Assembly: GCA_026874595.1 (NCBI GenBank) | Contig: CM049313.1 | Coordinates: 79,414,659 to 79,478,658, forward strand | Reading direction: 5' to 3' | DNA from: Sipunculus nudus | Lineage: Eukaryota > Annelida > Sipuncula > Golfingiida > Sipunculidae | Length of the DNA stretch: 64,000 nucleotides | Shown: positions 24,644 to 38,200 of the stretch, piece after piece | How the letters are laid out: each line of letters opens with the position of its first letter | Numbering within the stretch: the stretch's first letter is position 1 | Made by a program: the position numbers and the translations under genes | The notes under the pieces: generated by a model | Told to the model about the DNA's origin: nothing | Databases searched by the model: none | Seen by the model: the letters and a program-made list of their open reading frames with translations, nothing else

Positions 24644-25239
24644 TGAAGCTAACGGCATGGTTTGAAAAGCCGAGACTTTACGAGATATAAACATATATTA
24701 GTTACACCTAGTATTAAATGATATATGTTGAAAAAAATCCAAGATGTGTTGGAACAGAGTCTTTGGAGAGGGGACAGGTACAAACGAAAAAAAATATGAT
24801 GAAGACCAATCCACAAATCCTCCAAAGTACAGAATATTGTATTTAAGATAATTGTATAATTTATTACTAAAGCTGAAATGCTGCCTCAGTTCCAATAACT
24901 GACTCCATTCTGTGTTTTACCACAGGGAAAAGGAATAATAGAAGGGAACTTTTTTTAATATATTTACCTTTAAAATGGATTATATCATGGCTACATCCAA
25001 TACACTTTTAGGTAAATTAATGTGATGTTCAGATTATGAAAAAAAGTAAGTGGATAAATGTCAGAATTTAACATCGCGCAGGATTTATCGTAAGTAACTT
25101 GAAGAAGGTGATTGCCTCATTTTATTAAAGAATTAATTAATTAGGACTGTACTAACAGACTGCATACCTCCGCTACGAAAAAACAAAACAAAACAAGATT
25201 AATGATATGATCCGTCCCATTTATCCGGATCAGCATCAA

Positions 25240-25699
25240 TTTAATATTTTGATAATGGATAACCACTTTGTTTCCTATATGTCTTTATTGTTTTCAAAAA
25301 GGGTTAATTGTGTATTTAAAGATAGCCAAACTCACACAAAGACACAGGAGTCCAAAAGATAAACCGTCTGCGTGAAGAGTCGCATAAAATGCCTTTGTTT
25401 ACCTAAACGAGAACTGGAGAGACTGCCCGAGTTTTACTGATATTTTACTTGAGTAGCTAGGGCCTTATACGTCCTGACATCTAGCGGCATATTATTATCA
25501 CTTATTACCGACTGCAAAAGGGAACCTGTGGCGGATTCTTTGTGCCGCTTGTCACCACGTGGCTGAACTAAGGATCTTAAGCGTGAGAGGCAAATAGGCA
25601 AATGAGAGGAAATCGCCAGCCCATCCAGCGGCTTTGTGACGTACCAATATTCAAATTCAGGGAATCGTCCTATACACTGTTCATGTATCCAGTATGAGC

Positions 25700-25769
<70 letters not shown>

Positions 25770-28700
25770 TCATGACTGTCGATCCATGGGATAACGTTAC
25801 ACATGAGTTATATATTTCGGAGAGAAACATTAATAGGAACCTTGTTAAACGTCAAATTGAGCGAAAATGTCACTGTCCATTACATTCCAGCAGCCAAGTG
25901 GCCCAGGAGGACATTTATCGTTTCCCGTGATAAGGGGAAATGTTATTTGATCCCTGCCTCTTGTTGGCATTTAAAGCCAGTAAGGGAACAGCTAAATACC
26001 ACGTGATATACTCCCAAAAGATCCAAAGTTAATATTAAACCAGGTGACCGATCGAAAAGTAGTTTGTCATCATCAATTATCCTATGCATAAAATTGTGTT
26101 TGGATTCAAATGTTAACCTTACATTAAAAAAAACTAACAAATAACGAAACATGATCGATAAAAAAGAAACTTGGTATAGATATATTGCCATAAAATTTAA
26201 CATAAGCTCATCCAAAACGTATTTTCCAAGTGATTATTTTGTATATAGCACAATTAACTTATTGTAATAGCATTCGAATAAGAGTTTGATGAAAATTATA
26301 TCAATACCTATATATATATATATTACCAGGTGTTAAATATATTTCTTTTTTTTTTTTTGACAAAATATAAAGAAAATCCAATATGCGCAAGTAATGATAT
26401 GCTATTATTATCGAGAAGTTCTGTATTGATAATTCCCATTAAAACTCCCAATTTAAGCCAGATTTAAACACATTTTTGAAGAACTACCAGAATATCTTTC
26501 TATCAACAAAAACGACCTTTACATAATGAAGACGTAGCTAGGCGTGTTATCCAAAACTTTCTGTGCCAACCCCTCCCTATTTGTTGTTTTTTTTTCTTTT
26601 TTAAAAAGGCTGAAAATATTTTTTGTTAGAATCTTTAATTCAAGTGTCACACCGGTAAAGATGTGAACGTCCAGGTTCTTTAAAGAGTAACATGTACCCA
26701 GCACATTATTGTTTATAATTCAAGTTGTACACGAAGAAGTAAAAAGCTTAATAATTGAAAAGATATGAAAAGAAAATGCCTATGAAATATACAATATATA
26801 TTTATATATTTATATATATATTAATCTATATTGCATGGTTAGGATCACACACAGCTGCACATATACCTTTGTAAAATGCACTGCAAAATACGATACAACA
26901 TTAAACAGCGTACATGTATATTGCGGATAAACTTACGTTACACAACACTAAATGTGAATCGCACGGCATATTGATCATATACGGAAATCATCTTACAATG
27001 TTGGCTGGTAAATATAGAATAATAATTAAAATTATAGACACTGATATAAGTATATCAGACAAAAATCAAGAAGTGAAAGTTCAGGCCGTGAGTGTTTTAC
27101 TTATTAAATTAGTTCTGTGCTTGGTAATAACCATTCAGAATAACAAGGAAGTATTAACTGGAATTCTCATTCTGAATAACTGGATATAACCTAAACCTAT
27201 ACACCACAACCGAGTGCAAAACTACAAAATACTCAGAGAGCGCAGACCTCTGCCAAAGCAGCTCATTAGCAATTTTCCTTAAAAGATCCTTGATTCATAT
27301 GGTCATCTGGATCACAACAAAAAATTAACCAATTTTTCCTTGTATAATTGCCGAGCTTTCCCGAAAATTTCCTCAGTATTCATTTATAACTTGCCAACAG
27401 ACAAACAGAGAAGCAAAAAGACAAACAAACTAACGCCGGCCAATACATAACCTTCTTGGCGGAGGTATACTGCATAAGTAGAAAGAATTCTTTGGTTTTA
27501 GTGCCCATGGACCACCCTTAGACATGTTTTTATTGAAATGTCCAGAAGAAATGTTTAGACATTTACAACACACACTCTTTGGAACCAGCATGGGGCACAT
27601 AGCTTACCGCTTGCTTATATTTTACAGTCTGCAATATATATCCTTGTTTCCTGAGGTCTGTTGCGATAACATTATTTAAGTGCCGAATATAACTATTATT
27701 AGTCCACCCAACCAATGGTAAATTGTTCTTTGACCTATAGTCCACCATTCCATGATTGTATCGAAATCATGATATGTCATGATGAGGCAAGCCACCAACG
27801 CTGATAAACCAATGTTATATCCAGACATCTTAGCCTTAAGACTCATCAGTCTTGACAATTCTGATATTTTTCTAAAAAATAATACTAATTTATAATATAA
27901 TCTTTCTTTATTTCCTGTCATTGAAATTGTTATAACTAATCCCCCATCAGAAGTTTTTATGCATATCATTACATTCACGCAGAACTTTTACTAATTAGTC
28001 AATTAATAACGTTACTATCCTGAACTCCTCGTGTCATTTAAAACATTATTTTCAGGAGACATTGGTTTGGCTATGGTTCTGGCAGTCTAATTAAATTCAT
28101 AAACAGGCCAAGCACATTGGTTGATGTGTTGACGAAGAGGGATGGGAGAAACACAGAATATTTAGTTTATGCATTATGTCCATTGCATATGAGTTCAACT
28201 CTATTGTATGGCAGTCAGTTTCATAGGTAGTAACGAGTTTTAACACAGGGACGGATTCAGGATCTTAGAAAAAAATGGGGCTCAACACCCTGACCCAGGT
28301 AGTCTGATGAGCCGACAGGAGACTTCGTACATAACATGTGGATATGGAAATATAGGGAAGAAAAACGAGACAGACGCAAAATCTGGCGCTGCTTCTCGGT
28401 ACTAAGGGGACATTAGTATCTTTTCCAAATTTTTACGGGCGAAAGGGTGGGTATGTGTGTGTTTTGGGAGGGGGAGGGGGGAGGAGTGTTCGCCCCACTA
28501 TATCAGAAAAGAGAGGACACCGATTAAATATCGATTAGACTACTTTTAGGGCTCTTTCCTTATGCTCCTTACTAACTAGGAAGAGATACAAAAATTAAAC
28601 CAGGTTATATCTCAATACACTAAACGTTTGTAAACTGCTCATGGTCAAGAATTTCCTTATAAAATAAATCTGGGAAATAAACAAACGCCATGGGTTCAAA

Positions 28701-29240
28701 TCAATACCCACACGATTAAATAGATAGACAAATAATAATGCTTCCATTTATTTGAAAAAGTTGCATCTTAAACAAAGTTTCCTTTTGGGCAGAACATCTT
28801 TAACTCCCCATCTAAGGATGATGACCGTCCAGTAGTTAAATGTTTGAGATGATATATAACTTTGTTTCAGTTAATGGCTCTGTGACATATCTTTATCTAA
28901 AACATTCTTTAATATTTACTTTTTTTATGAGTAACATCTTACATCAATTCAATATTCCGTTTTGTTAGAATGACAGTCTTACATTTACTGTTACATGGAA
29001 AACGAAATATACGTTCTTCAAAAGAGACCTGATACTGTGTCATTGACTATGAAACACGCCAGCACCTATCGTTCTCAGTTATTTATAGATAACTCTGGCA
29101 AAGCATGACTGATTCACCATTAGTTAAATTAAATAGAGGCATCTAGATGTCTACAAGCGTTCAAATGGGAGGCAATTCCCGCCGCATAAATGGAAAGTGT
29201 TCATGCCCATAGCTCTACTAATGTGGTTTCTGTTTTCAGA
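25240..29240. other. spacer between pseudogene D and gene B
   Basis: No exon or known element is recognised apart from a (TA)n run at 25700-25768 and short TA or poly-T tracts near 26310-26360 and 26800-26820. A 25-bp motif near 26644 (GTGTCACACCGGTAAAGATG) recurs near 30111. Several short frames lack any recognisable domain. Confidence 0.5.
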
Positions 29241-29260
29241 TACATGTCTGAAGTTGGACC

Positions 29261-32200
29261 ATGGTTTCAGCAAGCCTGCTCGTCATTCTGGTGGTGTGTG
29301 CACCATTTGGTACGGTATATCTTTTGTCTATGGCAGTAGATTTGGGTATAAAATATTGATGTATATTTTATTATCTAAAAAATATCAGGATAGCCATCTG
29401 CTCTAAGATTATTTCCATAAAAATAAACTCGCAACCAACTTAAACATCATGACAGCTAATACCCAACGCCGCCTCTAATACCAAGGAGCTAAATAATCTT
29501 CATAAAGTGGCACAACAAACTGGACAAGTTGTTTAGTATTTTTAAACTATATCACAATAAGGTCGCTATTACCCTCTTGCTCGCTTGGAAACTATCACAT
29601 CAAGAAAAATATTTGAAACACATTGTCCTTCTTTCTAAGTTTCATCTTAAGGCTCAAAATAACATAAATGTAAATCTTTATCACATCCCTGTTAGTGATC
29701 TGCCAAGAACAAGGGGAACTAGGCCTAATGCGCCCCTTTGTAATTGAAAATACATCAGGTGTAGTGCTTGTTCGTTAACTTTTTTATTCAGCAGCAAATA
29801 TTTAGAGTAAACAAAAGCGATACACACATACAAACATGAAAGACACTACAAGCATACAAATATTACTTTAATTCTGAAAATGAATGTTTGTTATCCTGGT
29901 GGGCAACATTAGCATTCAGCCATTCGTAGTAATATTAAAAATGTATTTATATGAACCAGTAGATTTCGGATAATATAGAAAGTCCCGTACTATAGGCACA
30001 GATATATGAAATTTCAAACAATTTCTATACACATAAGCCTCTTCCTGGACAATCAAAAAAGCCGGGAGTTAGCCGGAGTTAAGCGTATCCCATGATTACC
30101 TGTCCCAGTGTCACACCGGTAAGATGTGAACGCTCCCTTTGCACGAATAATTAATATCTAATACTTATAAAAGGAATTCAGTTCACGTTTGTTTGCAATG
30201 TTCTCTTAAACCACGCTGTGTACAATATTGTGCCATACATCATTTTAAAGGTTATTATCCCCGCAGTGACATAGGTGATATGAAAATAAATAATTTTTAA
30301 TATACATATAATTTTGAGTGATTTTTCCGTTTTTTTACCGAACTGCCTTCGGCAATCACCGTAATGCGTGCATCGTGGTCACTTAACCTCTAACACTAAG
30401 GACTATTGTTCATATGAATAACGCATGCTTTCAGTGAGGGATTTGACCCACGTGCGTGGTCAGTAAAAGAGAAAAACACATTTTTTTCGCTTTATGAAAG
30501 GGAGAGTTCAATCCAGGTGGATTAATGACAAAACCTAATTCAAGGTTCCAATTTCAGGAACAGGCGTGGGGTGGGGTGGAGTGGTGTCTGGGGTTTCAGA
30601 CCTAAAAATTTGTCTAATACGATGAAAAAAAAAAACATTGCGGCGGTTAAAAATGAATACGGACCCTGTGCATGGAGTATCGTTGGGTCCGCTTCTGCTA
30701 CTTACGAGGTATGCATATTTCTGTTTCTTTCTTCAGGAACAGTTTCCTTGCAACGTACATTTAATAAATCAACCTAATCTTTATACGTCCACCGATAGAA
30801 TCCAGTCAAATATCATCGAAAACCTGAATGCCCCCGCGTCTCATTCCGGTTCGCAATGTCAACACCATCACTGGCCAGGTCATCCAGGTAAACATAACGG
30901 GGTATAAATTTCCTTTCCACGAGGACAGAACCACAATATAAATGTTAAAAATATTGAAGCGACTGCAGGATCACTCACGCACTGTCTCCACCACATTATG
31001 AGTTTATACGGACGGACGGTAGATTGTTAAGGATTCATGTAATTTAAAAGTAAGTGGCAAAATTAAGATACAAGCAGCTGTAAATAGAAACGTTTTCTGT
31101 TCACAGAAGTGTTGTGCCTCAGAGAGGTGCGTGAGTTATTCTGCAGTCGTGCCAAAATGTTTATACATATCTTATGGAGACAGTTTCCACTGAAAACCTA
31201 TATTTTCTGTTAACTTTTAGAATAAAAAAAATGAGCCAACATTTCACATCTCAGTTAATAAATCTCCCCAACCCCGGTAATAAGCCCGGTATACCGGGTC
31301 TATCAGCTAGTAACCACATATATACACAGAGTCCACTCATAAGGGCAAACAGCAAAATTCCTGATCACTCGCTGCCTAGTCACTTGGCTATCGCGTACAC
31401 ATGTAACACCGGGATGTAACACTGACCTGTATTCACGGAGTTTCTATAATCCTCAATCTCTTGCTGTGTATACACGTTTTACAGTCCACGTACCGCGCAC
31501 AGATTATTCTTTCTGAGCGTTGAATTACAGTCTCTCTCATATGATATCTCCTCGAATCAGCCAGACCTGGCACTTGAATAAGCTTCCAAACAGCAATATC
31601 CTGTACCTCTACGGTAATGCGTATATATAAAGTCCTCGGTCTTTTCCTGGAAGCGCACACAACAAGTATCAATCCGCCAGATTACCAGTCCATCACCAAA
31701 ATGCGTTATTTGCTCTGAAGTCCTTACAGAGAAATCACACGTGCTTCCTTAGACATCGACTATCTACCCATGTAGTCACCACATCTCAGCTGTCTCCACT
31801 GTGACATATGCAGACCGGCCCAAGGACTGCTCTAGGTATCATCAGTCTATACCACACACAGTACGCTGAAACGGGGCCTTTTCCCAAAAAAGTCATACTC
31901 CACTCCTTATAAATGTTTGCTGACGTCACAACTCCCGATTGGCCTCCAGCCAATCATTAATCCAAATAACGTCGACCGCCAATCACTGTGCGAATATAAC
32001 GCTTCTAGTAACAGTGTATGAGAAAATCTAACTTACACAGGTGCACTTCCTTTGAAATCTACAGCAAACACTAGTGATCGCCACTAGTAATCCATCTACA
32101 TTAAACCATACTGAATTTAACATTAGACGAGACACGTGTGCACTCTAACAACATCTAACGAGATACGTGTGTCCCTTAACCAACTATCTCACGCTATTAT

Positions 32201-35200
32201 CTAAACATGTTACTACATATTAATGCACAATAAATTATCAAAACATTCAGCTGGCTATTATATCTACTAGAATATGTAACAATACCTAGGTCACAGCTCT
32301 CTGGTGACATCAAGTTATCCCTGTTATTGGCCGGCCGGTCAACTATATAAAATACAAGCACTTATGGTCAGTAACCCAATAAGAACCTCTTGGAGCTCAC
32401 ATATTATCACATGGCTGTTTGTGTTTTAATTCCTTCTTGTAAGCACGACATGCTAATAGGCAAGCTCAAATGTATACGCTGTGAACAACAATCGGCCTTA
32501 CATTAAATGTTTAAGATTGGTCTACGGTTAACATTTAAATTGCCAATAATCAATTAAGCTTATCCGTGAGTTTCTACGTTTTAAAATCACATTCTCATAT
32601 AAGCCACCGCTCACCACCCACCCAAGCCCCGCCGTCGGAATGGGTTGATTAAAGGGATTGATGAGTTTATTCTGTCAACATTCTGTGGATAGATTTTTCT
32701 GGGTCCTTTTCTTTGTTCTGACGGTGTTTACGCTAGAACTAATCAACGATAATTCCATGATAGATAGGTTTTTAGCGTTAAGTCAGCGTGTGTTCCTTAC
32801 ATTTCTATATATTACTATATATTAATATTATTCCATTATAGCTGTTAGAGTCCATGGCTACTGCAGCACACAAGCAATAGACACTTGTTTCGATAGCACC
32901 ATCTTTAGAGAAAAGTTCAAAAACCAGGAGAAACAGCCTCTGTTTGTGTACTACAATGTCAGTGAAATGAAGCGATTGTGCAGGTAAATAAAACACGTCT
33001 CTAACTGAAACATCCGTCGTCACTTTAGAACCTTCCAATCCAAAAGAGCTTCAGAAATAAAAGGTTCCCCTAGTTTAGTGCAAATGCGTTTAAGACGCCC
33101 TGTTTTTCATTTGTTTTCCCATTCCAGGGAACTACAGGCATTTAAAAGAGTCCAGGATACAATTTTCCTAAACTCAACTATATCATTATAACTTGAATGC
33201 AGTTCACTCCTACTTTTTTATATCCGGTGATTACTGTAATGTATATAAAAGTCGTTACAGTAAAAGGAAGGTATTTATATTTGTTTGACTAAGTAAGGAT
33301 CATCATGGAGGATATTAAAGCGTTTTTGTTGGTAAAGACAAGTCACCGTTTGTTTGCCCTACATTTCCCAATGCCTGCATGTTGCATATTAACAAAATGC
33401 TAGTTTTTAACCATACCAGTCAAGAAAGTTTAGGTTGACTGACGTTATAGTCCTGAGAAGAGGCTGGTCCAGGAACCTAAACAGGCCTCCAGTGGCTTTC
33501 AATTGATTTCATATTAAAGGAATCATCTTATAATCACTAAGATATCCTTGAATAATTTGCATTTTATTATATTACATATAACATTATTTTATATTTGTAA
33601 ATCATCTTTCATGAGGAAACACATACGCTGTGTCTGAGCAAATCTTTCTGATTCTGTCTGGTTCTGGCGCTGGCGATCAGTAGAGGCACCACCATAAATA
33701 TTACTAGTCATTGATTGATGTTGTTACGATTTGTAATTTTTTTTAACTTTGACCAGTAAGACACACTACTAACAATTTAAAAAATGAATAACCTGATGAT
33801 TGGAATTAAAAAAAAATAAATGAATAAGTAACGCAATTCGATCCTTTCACAGGGACATCAAAGTCCTCAAGAATTGCCTGAACCCTGCCCTTTCGGGATG
33901 TGACAAGCCGGTAGTTGCGGCATTTGAGGGCATCAGTGACAGTATGAGCTACCTCTGTGGAAAGGGCTACAATAGTAAGTGATATTGTGTGATTGTGTTT
34001 GTGTGGGAATGGCCCACGACTAAAATACTATCCTTCGTTATGAAGTTAGTAAACATGCTAGCGATGGTGTGAGGTAATCTTTTATCATATCTAAATTTCT
34101 TCGCTCCAGGGAAAATGCTCTCAGCACTTTATCAATACTCTATCAATACAATCATCGATCCTCGGAATCGGGATAGTGTCAGTCTTGGTGACAGAGTTCA
34201 GTTATCGATAATCTATGCACATACGGTAACTTCAATCAGGTTTTGGCACAAGAATACATGGTGAACTCCAGTTACTGTTACTAGGTTCAATAAAATCATT
34301 GTCCAGCAAATATTGAACTTCATCTTGTAGATACTTTTGCTTTTCAAGATTCTGTCTATAAGGATGCTGCTTGACTACGCTTGCCTCGCTAACATCTACG
34401 TAATGGTACAATATGTTAGTTCGCATTGGAATGTCACTAAACAAATGCAGGTTCTTGAGGTCTTGTTGTTGCTGTGCGGTAGGGTGTGAAAGTTTGGCAT
34501 CCAGGTTATTATGCACGTCTGAGTTTTTTTAGTGGTACTGTTCCACACTGAATATCTAAATCACACTTACAATCAGTATCTACTTTAACTGGGTCAGGGT
34601 CAGTTTTTTACACAATTAACAGCAGTAACATTATGTACAACATCTCATGTGCTATTTCTGTCATAATATGGTTTCAACATGTTAACATGGTACGGTTGTT
34701 TTTTCTTGCGCCTATCTGTTGTTAACAGTATGTAATTTAAATCACTGACTTTCTTGTCAACAATGTAAGGACAAAAATACCTAGCTTGCAGAGGTCTGGG
34801 CATTTTTTAGTCCCTATTGAGCATGTCGCCTTCTCAATTCTTGCGCCACGTGTCAGCCATCTGGTTAATAAACCCCTTGGTATTTTGTAAGATGAGCTCA
34901 AATTTTTGTGACAGTTTCAAATGACATCAATTAATCACATACTAGCTTTTCCGAAATTACTTTAAAAAACATATTTTCAGTGGTTCGGGTTCAACCAAAG
35001 CTGATATTCGGGAAAAAATACCTCTAGTCTATGGGTTTGGAAGTGTTTCAGTGCGCTCTCTAGAGACGTTAAGTAGTCCTACGTTGCAAACAGCCTGTCT
35101 GAAAACTAAAATCTGTGACCTCCCTCAGGGTAATAAAACAATAAATTTAGATTTTGAATCCCAGTAAACCCTTATAATTACCCTGAACATTAAAACAATA

Positions 35201-38200
35201 TAACCTCTTGATCATTCTGTTAAAGAATTATCGGCCAACATGCTTTTGCTACAGGTGCGTCACCCAACATCATTCAGTTACAGGAGTCGACCTACTTGTT
35301 TCTCTTACAGGTGCATCGACCTACATTTTTCTGTTACAGGAATGTCAACCTAAATGTTTTTGTTACAGGAGGGTCGTCTTACATGTATCCTCTACAGGGG
35401 CGTCGACCTACATGTTTTTGTACAGGAGTATCGGTCTACATGTTTCTGTTACAGGAATGTCAACCTAAATGTTTTTGTTACAGGAGGGTCGTCTTACATG
35501 TATCCTCTACAGGGGCGTCGACCTACATGTTTTTGTACAGGAGTATCGGTCTACATGTTTCTGTTACAGGAATGTCAACCTAAATGTTTTTGTTACAGGA
35601 GTGTCGTCTTACATGTATCCTCTACAGGGGCGTCGACCTACATGTTTTTGTACAGGAGTATCGGTCTACATGTTTCTGTTACAGGAATGTCAACCTAAAT
35701 GTTTTTTATACAGGAGTGTCGTCTTACATGTATCCTCTACAGGGGCGTCGACCTACATGTTTTTGTACAGGAGTATCGGTCTACATGTTTCTGTTACAGG
35801 AATGTCAACCTAAATGTTTTTGTTACAGGAGTGTCGTCTTACATGTATCCTCTACAGGGGCGTCGACCTACATGTTTTTGTACAGGAGTATCGGTCTACA
35901 TGTTTCTGTTACAGGAATGTCAACCTAAATGTTTTTGTTACAGGAGTGTCGTCTTACATGTATCCTCTACAGGGGCGTCGACCTACATGTTTTTGTACAG
36001 GAGTATCGGTCTACATGTTTCTGTTACAGGAATGTCAACCTAAATGTTTTTGTTACAGGAGTGTCGCCTTACATGTATCCTCTACAGGGGAGTCTACCTA
36101 CGTGTTTCTGTTACAGGAATGTCAACCTAAATGTTTTTGTTACAGGAGTGTCGTCTTACATGTATCCGCTACAGGGGCGTCGACCTACATGTTTTTGTAC
36201 AGGAGTATCGGTCTACATGTTTCTGTTACAGGAATGTCAACCTAAATGTTTTTGTTACAGGAGTGTCGCCTTACATGTATCCTCTACAGGGGAGTCTACC
36301 TACGTGTTTCTGTTACAGGAATGTCAACCTAAATGTTTTTGTTACAGGAGTGTCGTCTTACATGTATCCGCTACAGGGGCGTCGACCTACATGTTTTTGT
36401 ACAGTATCGGTCAATATGTTTCCGTTGCAGGAGCGTCGATTAACATGTTTCTCTTACAGGAGCGTCGCTTGACATGTTTCTTTTACAGGAGCGTCGCTTG
36501 ACATGTTTCTGTTACAGGAGCGTCGGCCTACATGTTCAGGTTTATTTCTTTTCGTTTCACAGAGTACATGAACAACCGAGACTGTCTGAGCAAACATTCC
36601 CTGGCTGTAGCAGGAGAGGCCTGTACCAATGAATTTAAAAGAAAATCAAACTCTTTGAAAAATATGGCATCAGCAGGATCAGTCACGGAATCCGAGTTCA
36701 AGGAAGAAGCGTGCAGGTAATGTTGTGAATGTGAATGACTGATTTTTGTTATTTGTCGATGATATAAGTAAGGTGCCACACACAATGACGGCAGCAACCT
36801 GTCCGCTGGCTGGTCTAGGCTGATCTGTGTGTTTGTTTGTTTGTCCATCGAGTTTACTCCTAAAGTCGCCCTAAAGACGCCTAATGGCATTATCTTCGGA
36901 CTCGGTGCTTATCTGTTACAAGGGCAGCAAAAGAAATCTTATATTTTCTATTTGACTAGGGCGAGGACGAAAATATGAAATATAACTTTTGTTCAGTATC
37001 TCAATTATTATAAATATTGGATGAAATTCTAAGGCTGAACCTATACTAGGATCTCAGGACAAAAACCTTCATTCTGCTGTTACCGTGGTGACGAATTATG
37101 GACAACAGTATTTTTCTATCTGGGTCACTGACTTTTGTTTGGGAGATAAAGTTTTTTCAACAAAACGTATAACTCGACGGGCTTTAAGGGCAATATAACA
37201 AACGAGAAATGGTAAATATCAAAATTTTTAGGCAACAGAGGTCTAGTGCTTAGCAGCAGGTGATAGGCTTCAGGGATCTAATTACATGCTGCTGTCAAAC
37301 GAGAATAAGCGAGATTTCAAGAAAAATACGTTTAGCTCAGTAATTCATTATAGGGGATTAGGTTTCGACTTTGTGTTGCACTGGATAAAGTGTCTGTAAT
37401 AGACACGGATGAAATCTCTTCAAATGTCTACAAAACGTGTGTGTAGAACTTTTTATCATAACTGGAGCCTTTTTATGATAACGGGAACCTCAAATACGGA
37501 AAAATGGTTCTAGTGGTAGCCATTTTTTATATCATGAATCTTAGAGTGTACAAAACCCATTACACTTTTGATGCGCAAAGATATCTATGCCATACATATA
37601 GGAAATGGTGTCAGAATCTGTTGTTTACTTTTGCTCATTACAGAAGAATTGACGAGGCTGAGAAATGTGTCCACGACGCAGTGAGGAGAGAGTGTTCTGA
37701 GGAGGCCGCCATGTTTGTTCAGACCTTCGTGGATAAAAAGCTGCATCACCTGAAGAATACTATTGGGTGAGAAGTTGTTTTTTACCCGGAAGTTAGTTAA
37801 CCGGATTGCTGACAGGTGGCACCACACTCGGAAGGTGATCGACTCAATGTGTCAGAAAAAAGAACGAACTGGTCTCTTACACAGACAAACGGAGGCTAAT
37901 GAAAAACTAAAATAGTCCAAACAGACCGCATACCTCCGCTAAGTTGAGAACAAACTTAATTACAGGATCCGATGATTTTTCCGGGTGTATGTCCCATCCC
38001 TCAACCATGCTTTGTGACAAGGGATCAAGCAGTTTTGGTGAAAGTAAACCACGCAGTCGACAAAAAACAGTTGACTGCTCCCAACCAACATGATGGACGA
38101 AGTGATTTTTTTTCAAGTTTATCATCTTGTACCATTGTGTTTTCAGGTGCTTTGTCCAGAGCGGTGATCATTTTGATCGTGTTTGCTGTCATGTTGGCGG

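Larger units (their letters stand above)
14800..25200 (+). pseudogene. gene D: decayed paralogue of genes A and B
   Basis: Collinear homology to gene B is broken by insertions: 14800-15490 matches 29480-29950; 15930-17830 matches 32555-33900; 22140-22330 and 22745-24060 match 36940-37800; 25140-25200 matches B at 37910-37970. Exon remains are exon 2 (16295-16424; in-frame TAA, donor changed from CAG/GT to CAAGT), exon 3 (from 17774, alignable for about 55 bp) and exon 5 (23919-24036, internal deletion, frameshift and stop). Exons 1, 4 and 6 are not found. Insertions include a SINE at 16529, L1-like fragments at 19.3-21.8 kb, a reversed SINE at 22338, a hairpin MITE at 23286 and hammerhead-like DNA at 24.2-24.65 kb. 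No product is expected. Confidence 0.68.

Noticed and set aside
30571-30907. Two overlapping frames of 68 and 89 codons in gene B intron 1
   Set aside because: No recognisable domain, no splice support, and they lie in DNA absent from the paralogous locus.
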